NCBI GenBank assembly: GCA_964520785.1
Contig: CAZFQG010000259.1
Location: forward strand, 1-6,876
Reading direction: 5' to 3'
Length of the DNA: 6,876 nt
Origin: CAZFQG01 sp964520785
GTDB taxonomy: Bacteria > Planctomycetota > Planctomycetia > Pirellulales > Thermoguttaceae
Shown here piece after piece: positions 1 through 6,555 of this stretch. The notes below the pieces were generated by a model. The model was not told the origin of the DNA and made no database searches. It saw only the letters and a list, made by a program, of their open reading frames with translations. Each line of letters starts with the position of its first letter. The stretch's first letter is position 1. The translations under genes were made by a program, and so were the position numbers.

Positions 1-854
1 TCTTGATTGCCCTGTTATTGCCGGCCGTCCAGGCCGCGCGCGAGGCGGCCCGACGCATGCATTGCACCAACAATCTCAAGCAAATCGGGTTGGCTATGCA
101 GAACTATCACGATGTGCATAATATCTTCCCTCCGGGGGCGGTGAGATCTCCGCGGGGCCATACCTGGTATGTTTTCGTTTTGCCTTTTGTGGAGCAGAAA
201 GCCTTGTACGATGAGGTGGACCCTCGCGGCCAATTGATACCATCATCCGCGCCGTCCTATGGCCCTACGATAAAACAAATGACCACGTTCCGCTGCCCCT
301 CCGACACGGGCGATGACGTCAACAAATGGTATGGGAATTACCCGACGGTCAACTACGTGGCCAGCCGAACCATGTTCAACGCCCCGACCAATTCGATGGG
401 GTGGCCCGCGAATATCCAGATGCGACAAATCACCGATGGGTTGAGCTATACGTTTATCGTAGCGGAGCGAGGTCTGTTCGAGCGCTCCACCGGCGGAATT
501 TGGAGCGGTTGGATCACGACCGCCGGGTGTTTCAATTTCTGCACGACCCGGCCCATCAACACGCCGTTTCTGGCGGCGGACGGCACGCCCACCGGTCCGG
601 TCAACGTCGCACCCGGCTACGACGACTGGTACTCGCGGTTCACGGTCACCAGTCAGCATCCGGGCGGCGCAAACTTCGCGTTCTGTGACGGTTCGGTCCA
701 ATTCCTCGGCGAAGACATCGATACGAACCCCAATCTGACAAAAATGGGTCAGGGAGATTTCAAGACGTCAGCACATGGGGAATATGGGAACTACGTCTAT
801 CAGAACCTGATCAACTACAACGACGGGAATTCGATCCCCGCCGACGCGTTCTAG
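1..854 (+). CDS. DUF1559 prepilin-like protein with H-X9-DG motif (5' end cut by window)
   Basis: The first complete codon is at 3; the TTG there is an internal Leu, not a start. The visible 283 residues open with the end of a hydrophobic segment followed by PAVQAAREAARR and CTNNLKQIGLAMQNYHD, the signature of planctomycete DUF1559 proteins. In full-length members this follows a type IV prepilin leader (GFTLIE-like), which would lie left of the window. Near the C-terminus, visible residues 219-230 give His, nine residues, then Asp-Gly (HPGGANFAFCDG), the prepilin-processing-associated H-X9-DG motif. A conserved CPS (98-100) is also present. The protein should be an exported, membrane-anchored pseudopilin-like protein; its biochemical role is unknown for the whole family. 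It ends TAG at 852-854, 25 bases before the next gene, so co-transcription is plausible. Family assignment is secure; function is not. Confidence 0.93.
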   Translation, partial: LIALLLPAVQAAREAARRMHCTNNLKQIGLAMQNYHDVHNIFPPGAVRSPRGHTWYVFVLPFVEQKALYDEVDPRGQLIPSSAPSYGPTIKQMTTFRCPSDTGDDVNKWYGNYPTVNYVASRTMFNAPTNSMGWPANIQMRQITDGLSYTFIVAERGLFERSTGGIWSGWITTAGCFNFCTTRPINTPFLAADGTPTGPVNVAPGYDDWYSRFTVTSQHPGGANFAFCDGSVQFLGEDIDTNPNLTKMGQGDFKTSAHGEYGNYVYQNLINYNDGNSIPADAF

Positions 855-870
855 CCGTACGAACGAACCG

Positions 871-874
871 GGAG
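871..874 (+). promoter_or_regulatory. Ribosome binding site for the C45/PEP-CTERM gene
   Basis: GGAG lies five bases before the ATG at 880. It sits in the 25-base gap after the DUF1559 stop and fixes the start of the downstream gene, whose first residues then form a normal signal peptide. Confidence 0.7.
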
Positions 875-879
875 TAACC

Positions 880-3822
880 ATGTTGCGGAACACCACCCTA
901 CTGAGCGCCTTGGTGCCGACTGTCGCGGCACTGGTTGCCGCAACAGCGGCGGCACGGACCTCCGTTGCCGGCGACTCCGCCATGGTCCAACTGACCGGCA
1001 CGCCCGAGGAAATCGGGACCCTCTACGGCCAGATCAACGCCCAGATCATCCGCCACGACTTCGAGGAGATGTACCTCCAGCCGGCGTACGCGGCCGGGTT
1101 GACGGACCAAGACCTGCTCGATCGTTCCGCCCAAGCGGTGAACATTATTGGGCAACTGGCGCCGCATTGGCTCACCGAGGCCCGGGCCGTTGCCGCCGCC
1201 GCCGGCGTCGACCAGGATTTGTACGTCAGCTATATCGACGGCGTCGTTCGCGATCGGTTTCTGTACCCGCTGCCGGATTGCACTTCGTACGCGGTGTCGC
1301 CCGACTACACCGAGGGCGGCGCCATCCTGTTCCACAAGACGCGCGACAACCGGGACTCTCCCCAATCGGCGTACATGGTGGATAGCTCGCTGCCGGACGT
1401 CAATAAGTTCATCGCCGTATCGAACGGAACCGGGATCCACGGGATCTCCATGATGGTCAACGAAAAGGGACTCGCCGGCTGTGCCGACTATCCGGCCAAC
1501 CTTAAGTCGGGCGTGCTGCCCATCGACGACCCGCTCGAGTCGCACCCCGATCAGTATCGCGGCATTATGGCGGCTACCCTCCTCCGCCATGTGGCGGAAC
1601 GGGCGGAGACCTGCCAGGACGCGCTGGATATCATCACCGACTGCGTGTCCAACGGCTGGTACGCCGGCGGGGACGTGGGCGGCAACCACTGGCTGTTCGT
1701 CGACAAGTACGGCGATATCCTCGAGGTCCGCAACAACCCGGGCGACGTGACCTCGCAATGGCGCAACGTCATCCCGGGCAGAAAGGCCTACTTCAGCCGA
1801 TTCAACGACGGCAACGCCGCCGACCGGCTCAACAACGCGACGGAACCCATCGACTTTCACCTCTTCCACAATGTCTCGCGCAATCCGTCCATCTGCCTCG
1901 GCTCGTCGATCTCCGGCATCACGGTGGAGATCGATCCCGACCACCCCGAGCTGTTCACGACCGCGTGGGTCTCGCTGCCGGTCCGCGGCGTCGCGTTCCC
2001 ATTGTTGATGGGCCAGACGAGCACGCCGCGCAGCCTGCTCGACGGCGAGGCCTACCGGCTGGGCAAGAATGCGAGCGTCGATTTGGCCTTGTGGGAGAGC
2101 ATCGAGGAGGCGATCCATCAGGAGAAGGAGGATTTGCTGGGGACGGCGGACCCCGCCGACCCCGATCTGCCCCAGACGCTGGATGACTGGTCCAGGAAGT
2201 GGCTCGTGGACGTGTATGGGCGTCAGTGGGCCGGGGGCCAGCAAGGGGGCACCTGGAGCGATCCCGGCAACTGGGCTCCCAGCGCCGGGACGGTCGAGAC
2301 CGACGCCCGAACACGCGTCACTTCGGGAACCGCCGGCACCGTCTCGGACGACATCGTCACGGTGTCTCCGGGGTCGATCACGCTCGGCGGCTCCGACGCG
2401 GCCATCGTCGCCCATTCGCTCGACGCGTCCGGCGGAACCCTGAACCTGATCGAGGGGACACTTACCGTAAGCGGTGGAACCTTCAAACCGGCACCCGGCG
2501 ACTACAGGCTGGAACCCGGTGGAACCGATACGGTGGTCATCAATTTGGAGAACCAGGCGGTGATGGACGTGGCCGGTTACCTGCGGTTCCACGTTGGGGG
2601 CACGCTCAACGTCATCGATTCCACCCTCCGCGCGGATGATTTCATCGGCGTCGGCTCCGCAAGCCGCGATAGTAGCATTGGAGAGGCGAAGTTGGTCGTC
2701 GACGGGGCGAATGCGCAAGTCATCACCGGCAGGGGCAAGCCGATGTGGATCGGGGGAGCCGGGGAGATCGGCCGCGTTACGGTCCGCAACGGCGGCCGCA
2801 TCGAGGTCGGCGACTACCTGGGCCTGGCGAAGTCGACGGTCGTCGGCAGTAACGGCGTTCTCGAAATCGACTCAGGCGGCTCGGTCACCGTAAAAGGTGG
2901 GGATATCCTCATCGGCACGGAGGGGGTCAGTGGCCAGTCGGCGGAGATGACCCTCGACGGCAGCGGCTCCGCTCTCATCCAGACCGGCTCGGGCTCCCTC
3001 GTCATCGGTGCCGCCAGCAATAGCACCGGCCGCTTGACCATCTCCGACGGCATGTGTATCGCGGGCTCCGGCGGCACAATCGTCGAGGCCACCGGCACCC
3101 TGAGCCTCGAAGGCGGTACGCTCAACACGCCGTCCGTCGACGACTCGCACGGCGGCACCTTTAGCTTCATCGGCGGAATCCTGAAGGTGAAGGACTTCAC
3201 CGGGAACCTGTCGAATGACGGCGGCGTCTTCGCACCGGGACCGTCGACGAAGATCAGCTCGATTAGCGGTAACTATACTCAAAACGCGTCGGCCACGATC
3301 GAAATGGAACTCAGTGGGACCGTTCCCGGTACCGAGTACGATCATCTGGACATCCACGGCGTCACCACCCTCGGGGGAACGCTCGGCATCGTCCTCGGCG
3401 GCGGATTCATGCCAAGCCCCGACGACACGTTCGACCTGTTCGACTATCTCGGCGGCGTCTGGGGGGACTTCGCCAACTATGATCTACCGGATCTGGGAGC
3501 GGGCCTCGCGTGGGACGTATCGGCGGTGCCGACCACGGGCGTGCTCAGCGTGACCCTCCAGCCTATCACAGGCGATCTGGACGGCGACGGATTCGTCGGC
3601 GGTGCCGACCTGGATATCGTCCGTGCCAACTGGGGGAACTCGGTCCCGGCTGGAGACCTCGCGATGGGCGATCCGTCGGGCGACGGGGCGGTTAACAGCG
3701 ACGATCTCGATATCATCCGGGCGAATTGGGGGCTTTCGACGGCCACGGTGGTCCCGGAGCCGGGGGTACTCCTGTTACTGGCAATCGGGCTTACCGGGAC
3801 TGCCATACGTCGGGTAAGATAG
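880..3822 (+). CDS. Secreted C45-family Ntn-hydrolase fused to beta-repeat region, dockerin and PEP-CTERM tail
   Basis: This 980-residue protein has a signal peptide (about 1-25 or 1-30), then a C45 acyltransferase/hydrolase domain (about 36-445). The domain shows the family's N-terminal GTPEEIGTLYG, an EARAVAAAAGVDQDLYV helix block, and DCTSYAV with candidate nucleophile Cys134, before which autocleavage would occur. Further likely active-site elements are Asp156 in KTRDNRD, Asn194 in VNEKGL and Asn285-Asn286 in RNNPGDV, assigned by analogy with choloylglycine hydrolase and penicillin acyltransferase. Cys201, 245, 255 and 339 are shared with the downstream paralogue. Residues 450-895 are beta-rich passenger sequence starting with a GGTWSDPGNW motif. 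Two dockerin-type loops (898-951) and PEP-CTERM (958-980) follow. Known family members cleave or transfer acyl groups on amide bonds; the substrate here is unknown. C45 proteins usually end after the catalytic domain, so the tail is unusual. Start chosen by GGAG at 871-874. Confidence 0.92.
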   Translation: MLRNTTLLSALVPTVAALVAATAAARTSVAGDSAMVQLTGTPEEIGTLYGQINAQIIRHDFEEMYLQPAYAAGLTDQDLLDRSAQAVNIIGQLAPHWLTEARAVAAAAGVDQDLYVSYIDGVVRDRFLYPLPDCTSYAVSPDYTEGGAILFHKTRDNRDSPQSAYMVDSSLPDVNKFIAVSNGTGIHGISMMVNEKGLAGCADYPANLKSGVLPIDDPLESHPDQYRGIMAATLLRHVAERAETCQDALDIITDCVSNGWYAGGDVGGNHWLFVDKYGDILEVRNNPGDVTSQWRNVIPGRKAYFSRFNDGNAADRLNNATEPIDFHLFHNVSRNPSICLGSSISGITVEIDPDHPELFTTAWVSLPVRGVAFPLLMGQTSTPRSLLDGEAYRLGKNASVDLALWESIEEAIHQEKEDLLGTADPADPDLPQTLDDWSRKWLVDVYGRQWAGGQQGGTWSDPGNWAPSAGTVETDARTRVTSGTAGTVSDDIVTVSPGSITLGGSDAAIVAHSLDASGGTLNLIEGTLTVSGGTFKPAPGDYRLEPGGTDTVVINLENQAVMDVAGYLRFHVGGTLNVIDSTLRADDFIGVGSASRDSSIGEAKLVVDGANAQVITGRGKPMWIGGAGEIGRVTVRNGGRIEVGDYLGLAKSTVVGSNGVLEIDSGGSVTVKGGDILIGTEGVSGQSAEMTLDGSGSALIQTGSGSLVIGAASNSTGRLTISDGMCIAGSGGTIVEATGTLSLEGGTLNTPSVDDSHGGTFSFIGGILKVKDFTGNLSNDGGVFAPGPSTKISSISGNYTQNASATIEMELSGTVPGTEYDHLDIHGVTTLGGTLGIVLGGGFMPSPDDTFDLFDYLGGVWGDFANYDLPDLGAGLAWDVSAVPTTGVLSVTLQPITGDLDGDGFVGGADLDIVRANWGNSVPAGDLAMGDPSGDGAVNSDDLDIIRANWGLSTATVVPEPGVLLLLAIGLTGTAIRRVR
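2227..3564 (+). other. Beta-rich passenger region of the C45/PEP-CTERM protein
   Basis: Residues 450-895 of the 980-residue protein are dominated by Gly, Ser, Thr, Val and Ile in short alternating strands, such as GGTLNLIEGTLTVSGGT. The region opens with GGTWSDPGNW, a motif common at the start of autotransporter-like and PEP-CTERM passenger domains. It closes with a module (about 790-890: ISGNYTQ, GTEYDHLDIHG, LGGTLGIVL, FMPSPDDTFDLFDY) seen at the end of many planctomycete and verrucomicrobial PEP-CTERM proteins. It probably forms an extended beta-helix stalk or adhesive surface between enzyme and cell wall. This is inferred from composition and motifs. Confidence 0.75.
2686..3051 (+). repeat. 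Two degenerate T5SS/PEP-CTERM-associated protein repeats
   Basis: Two stretches of the passenger region align with each other. Residues 603-639 begin AKLVVDGANAQVITG and continue through MWIGGAGEIGRVTVRNGG. Residues 688-724 begin AEMTLDGSGSALIQTG and continue through LVIGAASNSTGRLTISDG. The shared pattern is a strand with VDG/LDG, a short polar turn, a WIG/VIG strand, then GR-[VL]-T-[VI]-x-[ND]-G. The start-to-start distance is 85 residues. This matches the T5SS/PEP-CTERM-associated repeat as I recall it. The similarity is at protein level and is not obvious in the DNA. Confidence 0.65.
3571..3732 (+). other. Dockerin type I-like calcium-binding pair
   Basis: Residues 898-951 hold two loops of the same form, GDLDGDGFVGGADLDIVRANWG and a second copy ending DLDIIRANWG. 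Calcium ligands fit positions 1, 3, 5 and 12 of an EF-hand-like loop: Asp899, Asp901, Asp903, Asp910, then Asp931, Ser933, Asp935, Asp942. Dockerins bind cohesins in clostridial cellulosomes. In planctomycetes such pairs are frequent just before PEP-CTERM tails without any known cohesin, so a structural calcium-binding spacer is the more likely role here. Confidence 0.85.
3751..3819 (+). other. PEP-CTERM sorting signal
   Basis: Residues 958-980 comprise Val-Pro-Glu-Pro, a hydrophobic stretch (GVLLLLAIGLTGTAI) and a basic end (RRVR). This is the three-part architecture recognised by exosortase-type transpeptidases, so the protein is probably cleaved at the PEP motif and transferred to the cell envelope or an exopolysaccharide. 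No exosortase gene is in the window. Confidence 0.92.
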
Positions 3823-3869
3823 TATGATTCCCGCCAACGCGTTCCAAACAGATCAACCCACCACAAGGA

Positions 3870-3874
3870 AAGGA
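3870..3874 (+). promoter_or_regulatory. Ribosome binding site for the second C45 gene
   Basis: AAGGA, part of a longer purine run from 3865, lies six bases before the ATG at 3881. A competing ATG at 3874 overlaps the site, has no spacing and opens a different frame, so 3881 is the start. No hairpin-plus-T-run terminator is seen in the 58 bases between the two C45 genes. Confidence 0.7.
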
Positions 3875-3880
3875 TGTTAG

Positions 3881-5236
3881 ATGCGAAACGCCGCCCCTCT
3901 AACCGCCGTCATTCTGCTTTCCGCCGCGCTCGCGGCCCCATTCTGCCTGTCCGCCGAGCCCGCCATGATCCGCCTGGCAGGGACACCCGAGGAGATTGGA
4001 ACGACCTGGGGGGAGATGAACAAGGAGGTTATCCGGCGCGACGTCGAGGAGAATTATCTGAAGAAGGCGGCCGAGAAGGGGATTTCCAGGGAGACCCTTC
4101 TGAAACGTTCGGCGGCTTCGGTGCGGATTATCGAGGAAATCGCCCCGCACTGGCTCGTGGAAGCCCGCGCGGTCGCCCGGGCCGCCGGGGTGGAGGAGGA
4201 GGTGTACGTCGCCTATATCGACGGCGTCGTGCGGAACCGGTTTTTGGGCGAGGCCCCGGAGGAATGCACCTCGTACGCCGTTCATCCGAGCTTCACCCGC
4301 GACGGCGCCATCCTGTTTCATAAGACGCGCGACAATCGGGACGTGGCCCAGGCGGTGTACCTCGTCGACAGTTCGCTGGAAGGGATTAACAAGTTCATCG
4401 CCGTATCAAACGCCACCGGAATGGCCGGGTTCTCCATGATGGTCAATGAGAAGGGGCTCGCCGGCTGCGGCGACTATCCGGCCAACCGCAAGACGCAATC
4501 TTCGGAGCTGCATCTGGAACCGGCCCCCGACAAGTATCGCGGCGTGATGGGGGGCACGATTTTGCGGCATATCGCCGAGACTGCGTCGAACTGCGACGAG
4601 GCCCTGGCCATTATCGAGAAATGCGTCGCCAACGGCTGGTATGCCGGCGGGAGCGTCGGCGGCAACCACTGGCTCTTCGTCGACCGCAAAGGCACCGTCC
4701 TGGAAGTCTGCAACAACCCGGGGGACGTTACGTCGAAGGTCCACACGCAAAAGGTCTACTTCAGCGCCCGGAATAAGAGCGACGCCGCGAAACGGCTACG
4801 CGAATCCGAGGAACCGATCGACTTCCATCTCTTCCACGACGTTGCGCGCGATCCGTCGATCTGTCTCACCAATTCGATTTCCGGCATGACGGTCGAGATC
4901 GACCCAGCCCGGCCCGATCTGTTCACCTGTGCGTGGATCACGCTCCCGGTGAAGAGCGTGGCGTTTCCCGTGTTCATGGGACAGAACCGCACGCCGGCGT
5001 GCCTGCTCGACGGCGAGGTCTATGCGTTGGGGAAGCCCCTCGAGGGGAAGACGCGACTGTGGGAGGCCGTCGAACGGACGACCCATGCCGCCAAAGAACG
5101 GCTGGTGGACGACCTAGCCGCCGGTCTTGCCGAAGGGGGCGATCCGGAGGCGACGGCCGATACCTTGGAGGCGTGGTCGGCGATGCAGGCGGGGATGCTG
5201 TTGGAGGTTTTGGGGGCGATGCAGGAGGAGGAATAG
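3881..5236 (+). CDS. Secreted C45-family autoproteolytic acyltransferase/hydrolase, short paralogue
   Basis: This 451-residue protein has a Sec-type signal peptide with likely cleavage after Ala25 (LSA|EP). Cys22 is not in a proper lipobox. The rest is one C45 Ntn-hydrolase domain matching residues 36-445 of the upstream protein nearly without gaps. By eye well over half the positions agree, including GTPEEIG, YIDGVVR, SMMVNEKGLAGC, NGWYAGG and GGNHWLFVD. The candidate nucleophile is Cys129 in EECTSYAV, with Asp151 in HKTRDNRD, Asn189 in VNEKGL and Asn278-Asn279 in CNNPGDV at matching spacings. Four other Cys (196, 238, 248, 328) are shared with the paralogue and could form two disulfides in the secreted enzyme; Cys277, 350 and 374 are not shared. 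It ends in an acidic helical tail (AMQEEE) with no dockerin or PEP-CTERM, so it should be periplasmic or released. Substrate is unknown; C69 or choloylglycine-hydrolase membership is the alternative reading. Confidence 0.92.
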   Translation: MRNAAPLTAVILLSAALAAPFCLSAEPAMIRLAGTPEEIGTTWGEMNKEVIRRDVEENYLKKAAEKGISRETLLKRSAASVRIIEEIAPHWLVEARAVARAAGVEEEVYVAYIDGVVRNRFLGEAPEECTSYAVHPSFTRDGAILFHKTRDNRDVAQAVYLVDSSLEGINKFIAVSNATGMAGFSMMVNEKGLAGCGDYPANRKTQSSELHLEPAPDKYRGVMGGTILRHIAETASNCDEALAIIEKCVANGWYAGGSVGGNHWLFVDRKGTVLEVCNNPGDVTSKVHTQKVYFSARNKSDAAKRLRESEEPIDFHLFHDVARDPSICLTNSISGMTVEIDPARPDLFTCAWITLPVKSVAFPVFMGQNRTPACLLDGEVYALGKPLEGKTRLWEAVERTTHAAKERLVDDLAAGLAEGGDPEATADTLEAWSAMQAGMLLEVLGAMQEEE

Positions 5237-5417
5237 CGGCCTGTTTCTAAACGGGATTCCAGCGGCCTCTTGAAAGACCCCATTGCAGTCCCGTTCAACG
5301 TCGTCCAGGTCTCAAACACCTGTTTCGCGGTACTCCCGGAACCTTCCTCACCCCCTATTGCGTTGCTGGAGAGAAGCGGTCAAAATGGGGAAAGTCGTGC
5401 CGTGCACTCGTATTCCC

Positions 5418-5424
5418 AGGGAGA
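5418..5424 (+). promoter_or_regulatory. Ribosome binding site that fixes the start of the zinc-ribbon DUF1559 gene
   Basis: AGGGAGA lies seven bases before the ATG at 5432. It decides against an in-frame TTG 162 bases upstream at 5270, which has no comparable site. The 54 extra residues from that start show no recognisable domain, whereas the protein from 5432 opens directly with its zinc ribbon. Confidence 0.75.
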
Positions 5425-5431
5425 AACGCTC

Positions 5432-6334
5432 ATGCCCGTCGATTTTACATGCCCACACTGCGGGGCGCAGACGCAGGTCGCGGATCAGTACATCGGTCAG
5501 ACCGGGCCTTGCGCGAAGTGCGGCCATACGATCACCGTCCCAGGGGTTTCTCCGACGCAGTACGCGCCCCCTCCGGCGAGTAAAGGCGGATGCAGTCCGG
5601 CCGTCTTGATCCTCGTGTTCCTGGGCGGGATGCTCTTCGTCGTGCCGATTCTGATCGCCCTGTTGCTTCCGGCAATTCAGGCGGCGCGGGAGGCGGCCCG
5701 GCGCGCGGCGTGCTCGAACAACATGAAACAACTGGGCCTGGCCCTGCACAACTACCACGCCGCCTATGGTTCCTTCCCCCCGGCGTATACGGTCGACGAA
5801 AACGGGAACCGGCTGCACAGTTGGCGAGTACTCATTTTGCGCTTTGTGGGCCGGGATGATTTGTATCGACAGATCCGTCTGGATGAACCGTGGGACAGCC
5901 CTCACAACCGGCAATTCGCCGCGATGATACCGCACGGTTACCAGTGCCCTTCCAGTCCCCATGACTTGGATTCCGGCCAGACCGACTACGTGATGATTAC
6001 CGGTCCCGGGACGGTGGGGGACGGCCCCCGGGGGACGAAGATGGCGGAGATTACGGACGGAACGTCCCAAACGCTCCTCGTTGCCGAAATGGCCGATAGC
6101 GGAATCAACTGGATGGAGCCGCGGGATTACGACACGGCCACGATGCCGCATGTCATCACCCATCCCGGTGACGCGAATTTCGCCCGGGCCCTCTCCAGCT
6201 ATCACCCTGGCGTCGCCAACGTCCTTTTCTGCGACGGTTCGGTGCAAAGCCTTTCGACCGAGACCGACCCGGCGGTCCTGGAAAGAATGTTCACGAAATC
6301 AGGAGACGAAGAACTCCGCCCGTTCGATTTCTGA
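5432..6334 (+). CDS. Zinc-ribbon, membrane-anchored DUF1559 protein with H-X9-DG motif
   Basis: This 300-residue protein starts with a zinc ribbon: Cys7 and Cys10 in CPHC, Cys27 and Cys30 in CAKC. A Pro/Ser-rich linker (37-55) and one membrane segment (about 56-80) follow. The DUF1559 core begins PAIQAAREAARR and CSNNMKQLGLALHNYH. A CPSS motif (172-175) and the H-X9-DG motif (His258 to Asp268-Gly269, HPGVANVLFCDG) are present. The prepilin peptidase site (GFTLIE-like) of ordinary DUF1559 proteins is absent; the zinc ribbon and a plain transmembrane helix take its place. The N-terminus is therefore probably cytoplasmic and the DUF1559 domain outside. Ribbons of this form are often fused to membrane proteins in planctomycetes. 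The role is unknown; sensing or assembly of pilin-like surface structures is only a guess. It lies 195 bases after the C45 pair and may have its own promoter. Its TGA directly abuts the minus-strand debris at 6335. Confidence 0.9.
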   Translation: MPVDFTCPHCGAQTQVADQYIGQTGPCAKCGHTITVPGVSPTQYAPPPASKGGCSPAVLILVFLGGMLFVVPILIALLLPAIQAAREAARRAACSNNMKQLGLALHNYHAAYGSFPPAYTVDENGNRLHSWRVLILRFVGRDDLYRQIRLDEPWDSPHNRQFAAMIPHGYQCPSSPHDLDSGQTDYVMITGPGTVGDGPRGTKMAEITDGTSQTLLVAEMADSGINWMEPRDYDTATMPHVITHPGDANFARALSSYHPGVANVLFCDGSVQSLSTETDPAVLERMFTKSGDEELRPFDF

Positions 6335-6555
6335 CCCATCGGCCGTGTAGCCCTGAACGTCGACGGCGATGCCGTCCTCCCCGCCGCTGTTGGTGATCTC
6401 GTTCTCCAGCCGGTTCCGGTCGGCCGAATAGCCTTGGCCCCGCTCGAGGCGGAAGATGATGCCGCCCTGCCGCTTGAGGTGATGCGGTTATGGCGTATCC
6501 AGTTGTCCGTGTCGCGGTGGCCGATCGAAATCCCCTGCTCGTTCTTGTCGATGGT
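6335..6555 (-). pseudogene. Fragment of a right-handed beta-helix (pectate-lyase-fold) protein, frameshifted
   Basis: Minus-strand reading from about 6555 to 6481 gives TIDKNEQGISIGHRDTDN, then WIRHNRI. From 6478 to 6335 the sense continues only in another frame: LKRQGGIIFRLERGQGYSAD, then RNRLENEITNSGGEDGIAVD and VQGYTADG. Joined, these read as consecutive rungs of a parallel beta-helix. The GISIGHRDTDN block followed by G-x-x-FR and N-x-L/I-E-N-x-I is typical of secreted pectate-lyase-superfamily proteins. The switch between 6483 and 6476 fits loss of one base or gain of two. Neither a start nor a natural end is present: past 6334 frame B runs into the antisense of the neighbouring gene and stops at 6299-6301. 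It is therefore a truncated, frame-broken remnant of a much larger gene. The beta-helix family call is firm; substrate is unknown. Confidence 0.72.

Noticed and set aside
898..2718. 606-residue open frame on the minus strand, antisense to the first C45 gene
   Set aside because: It lies wholly within a plus-strand gene with strong domain matches. Its translation is rich in Arg, Gly, Asp and Val in the way expected of an antisense frame in GC-rich coding DNA, and no family motif is visible.
3874..4323. 149-residue plus-strand frame starting at the ATG overlapping the ribosome binding site
   Set aside because: It is an out-of-frame shadow of the second C45 gene, Arg/Gly-rich without motifs, and its start sits inside the binding site.
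5235..5268. Direct repeat AGCGGCCT (5235-5242 and 5261-5268) and a small inverted repeat CCTGTTT/AAACGGG after the second C45 gene
   Set aside because: The repeat is only eight bases. The hairpin has a tight loop, a G-T pair and no following T run, so neither a terminator nor an operator can be claimed.
5358..5386. Promoter-like TTGCGT, 17-base spacer, CAAAAT ahead of the zinc-ribbon gene
   Set aside because: Only 3 of 6 and 4 of 6 bases match the sigma-70 consensus, and planctomycete promoters are poorly defined. The position is plausible but the match is within chance for a 195-base gap.
5270..5431. In-frame TTG start giving a 54-residue N-terminal extension of the zinc-ribbon DUF1559 protein
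   Set aside because: The ATG at 5432 has a strong, well-spaced AGGGAGA and puts the zinc ribbon at the N-terminus as in relatives. The extension has no recognisable features.
5348..6247. 299-residue minus-strand open frame opposite the zinc-ribbon DUF1559 gene
   Set aside because: It is a shadow of the plus-strand gene: Arg/His/Val-rich, with no motifs, signal peptide or ribosome binding site.
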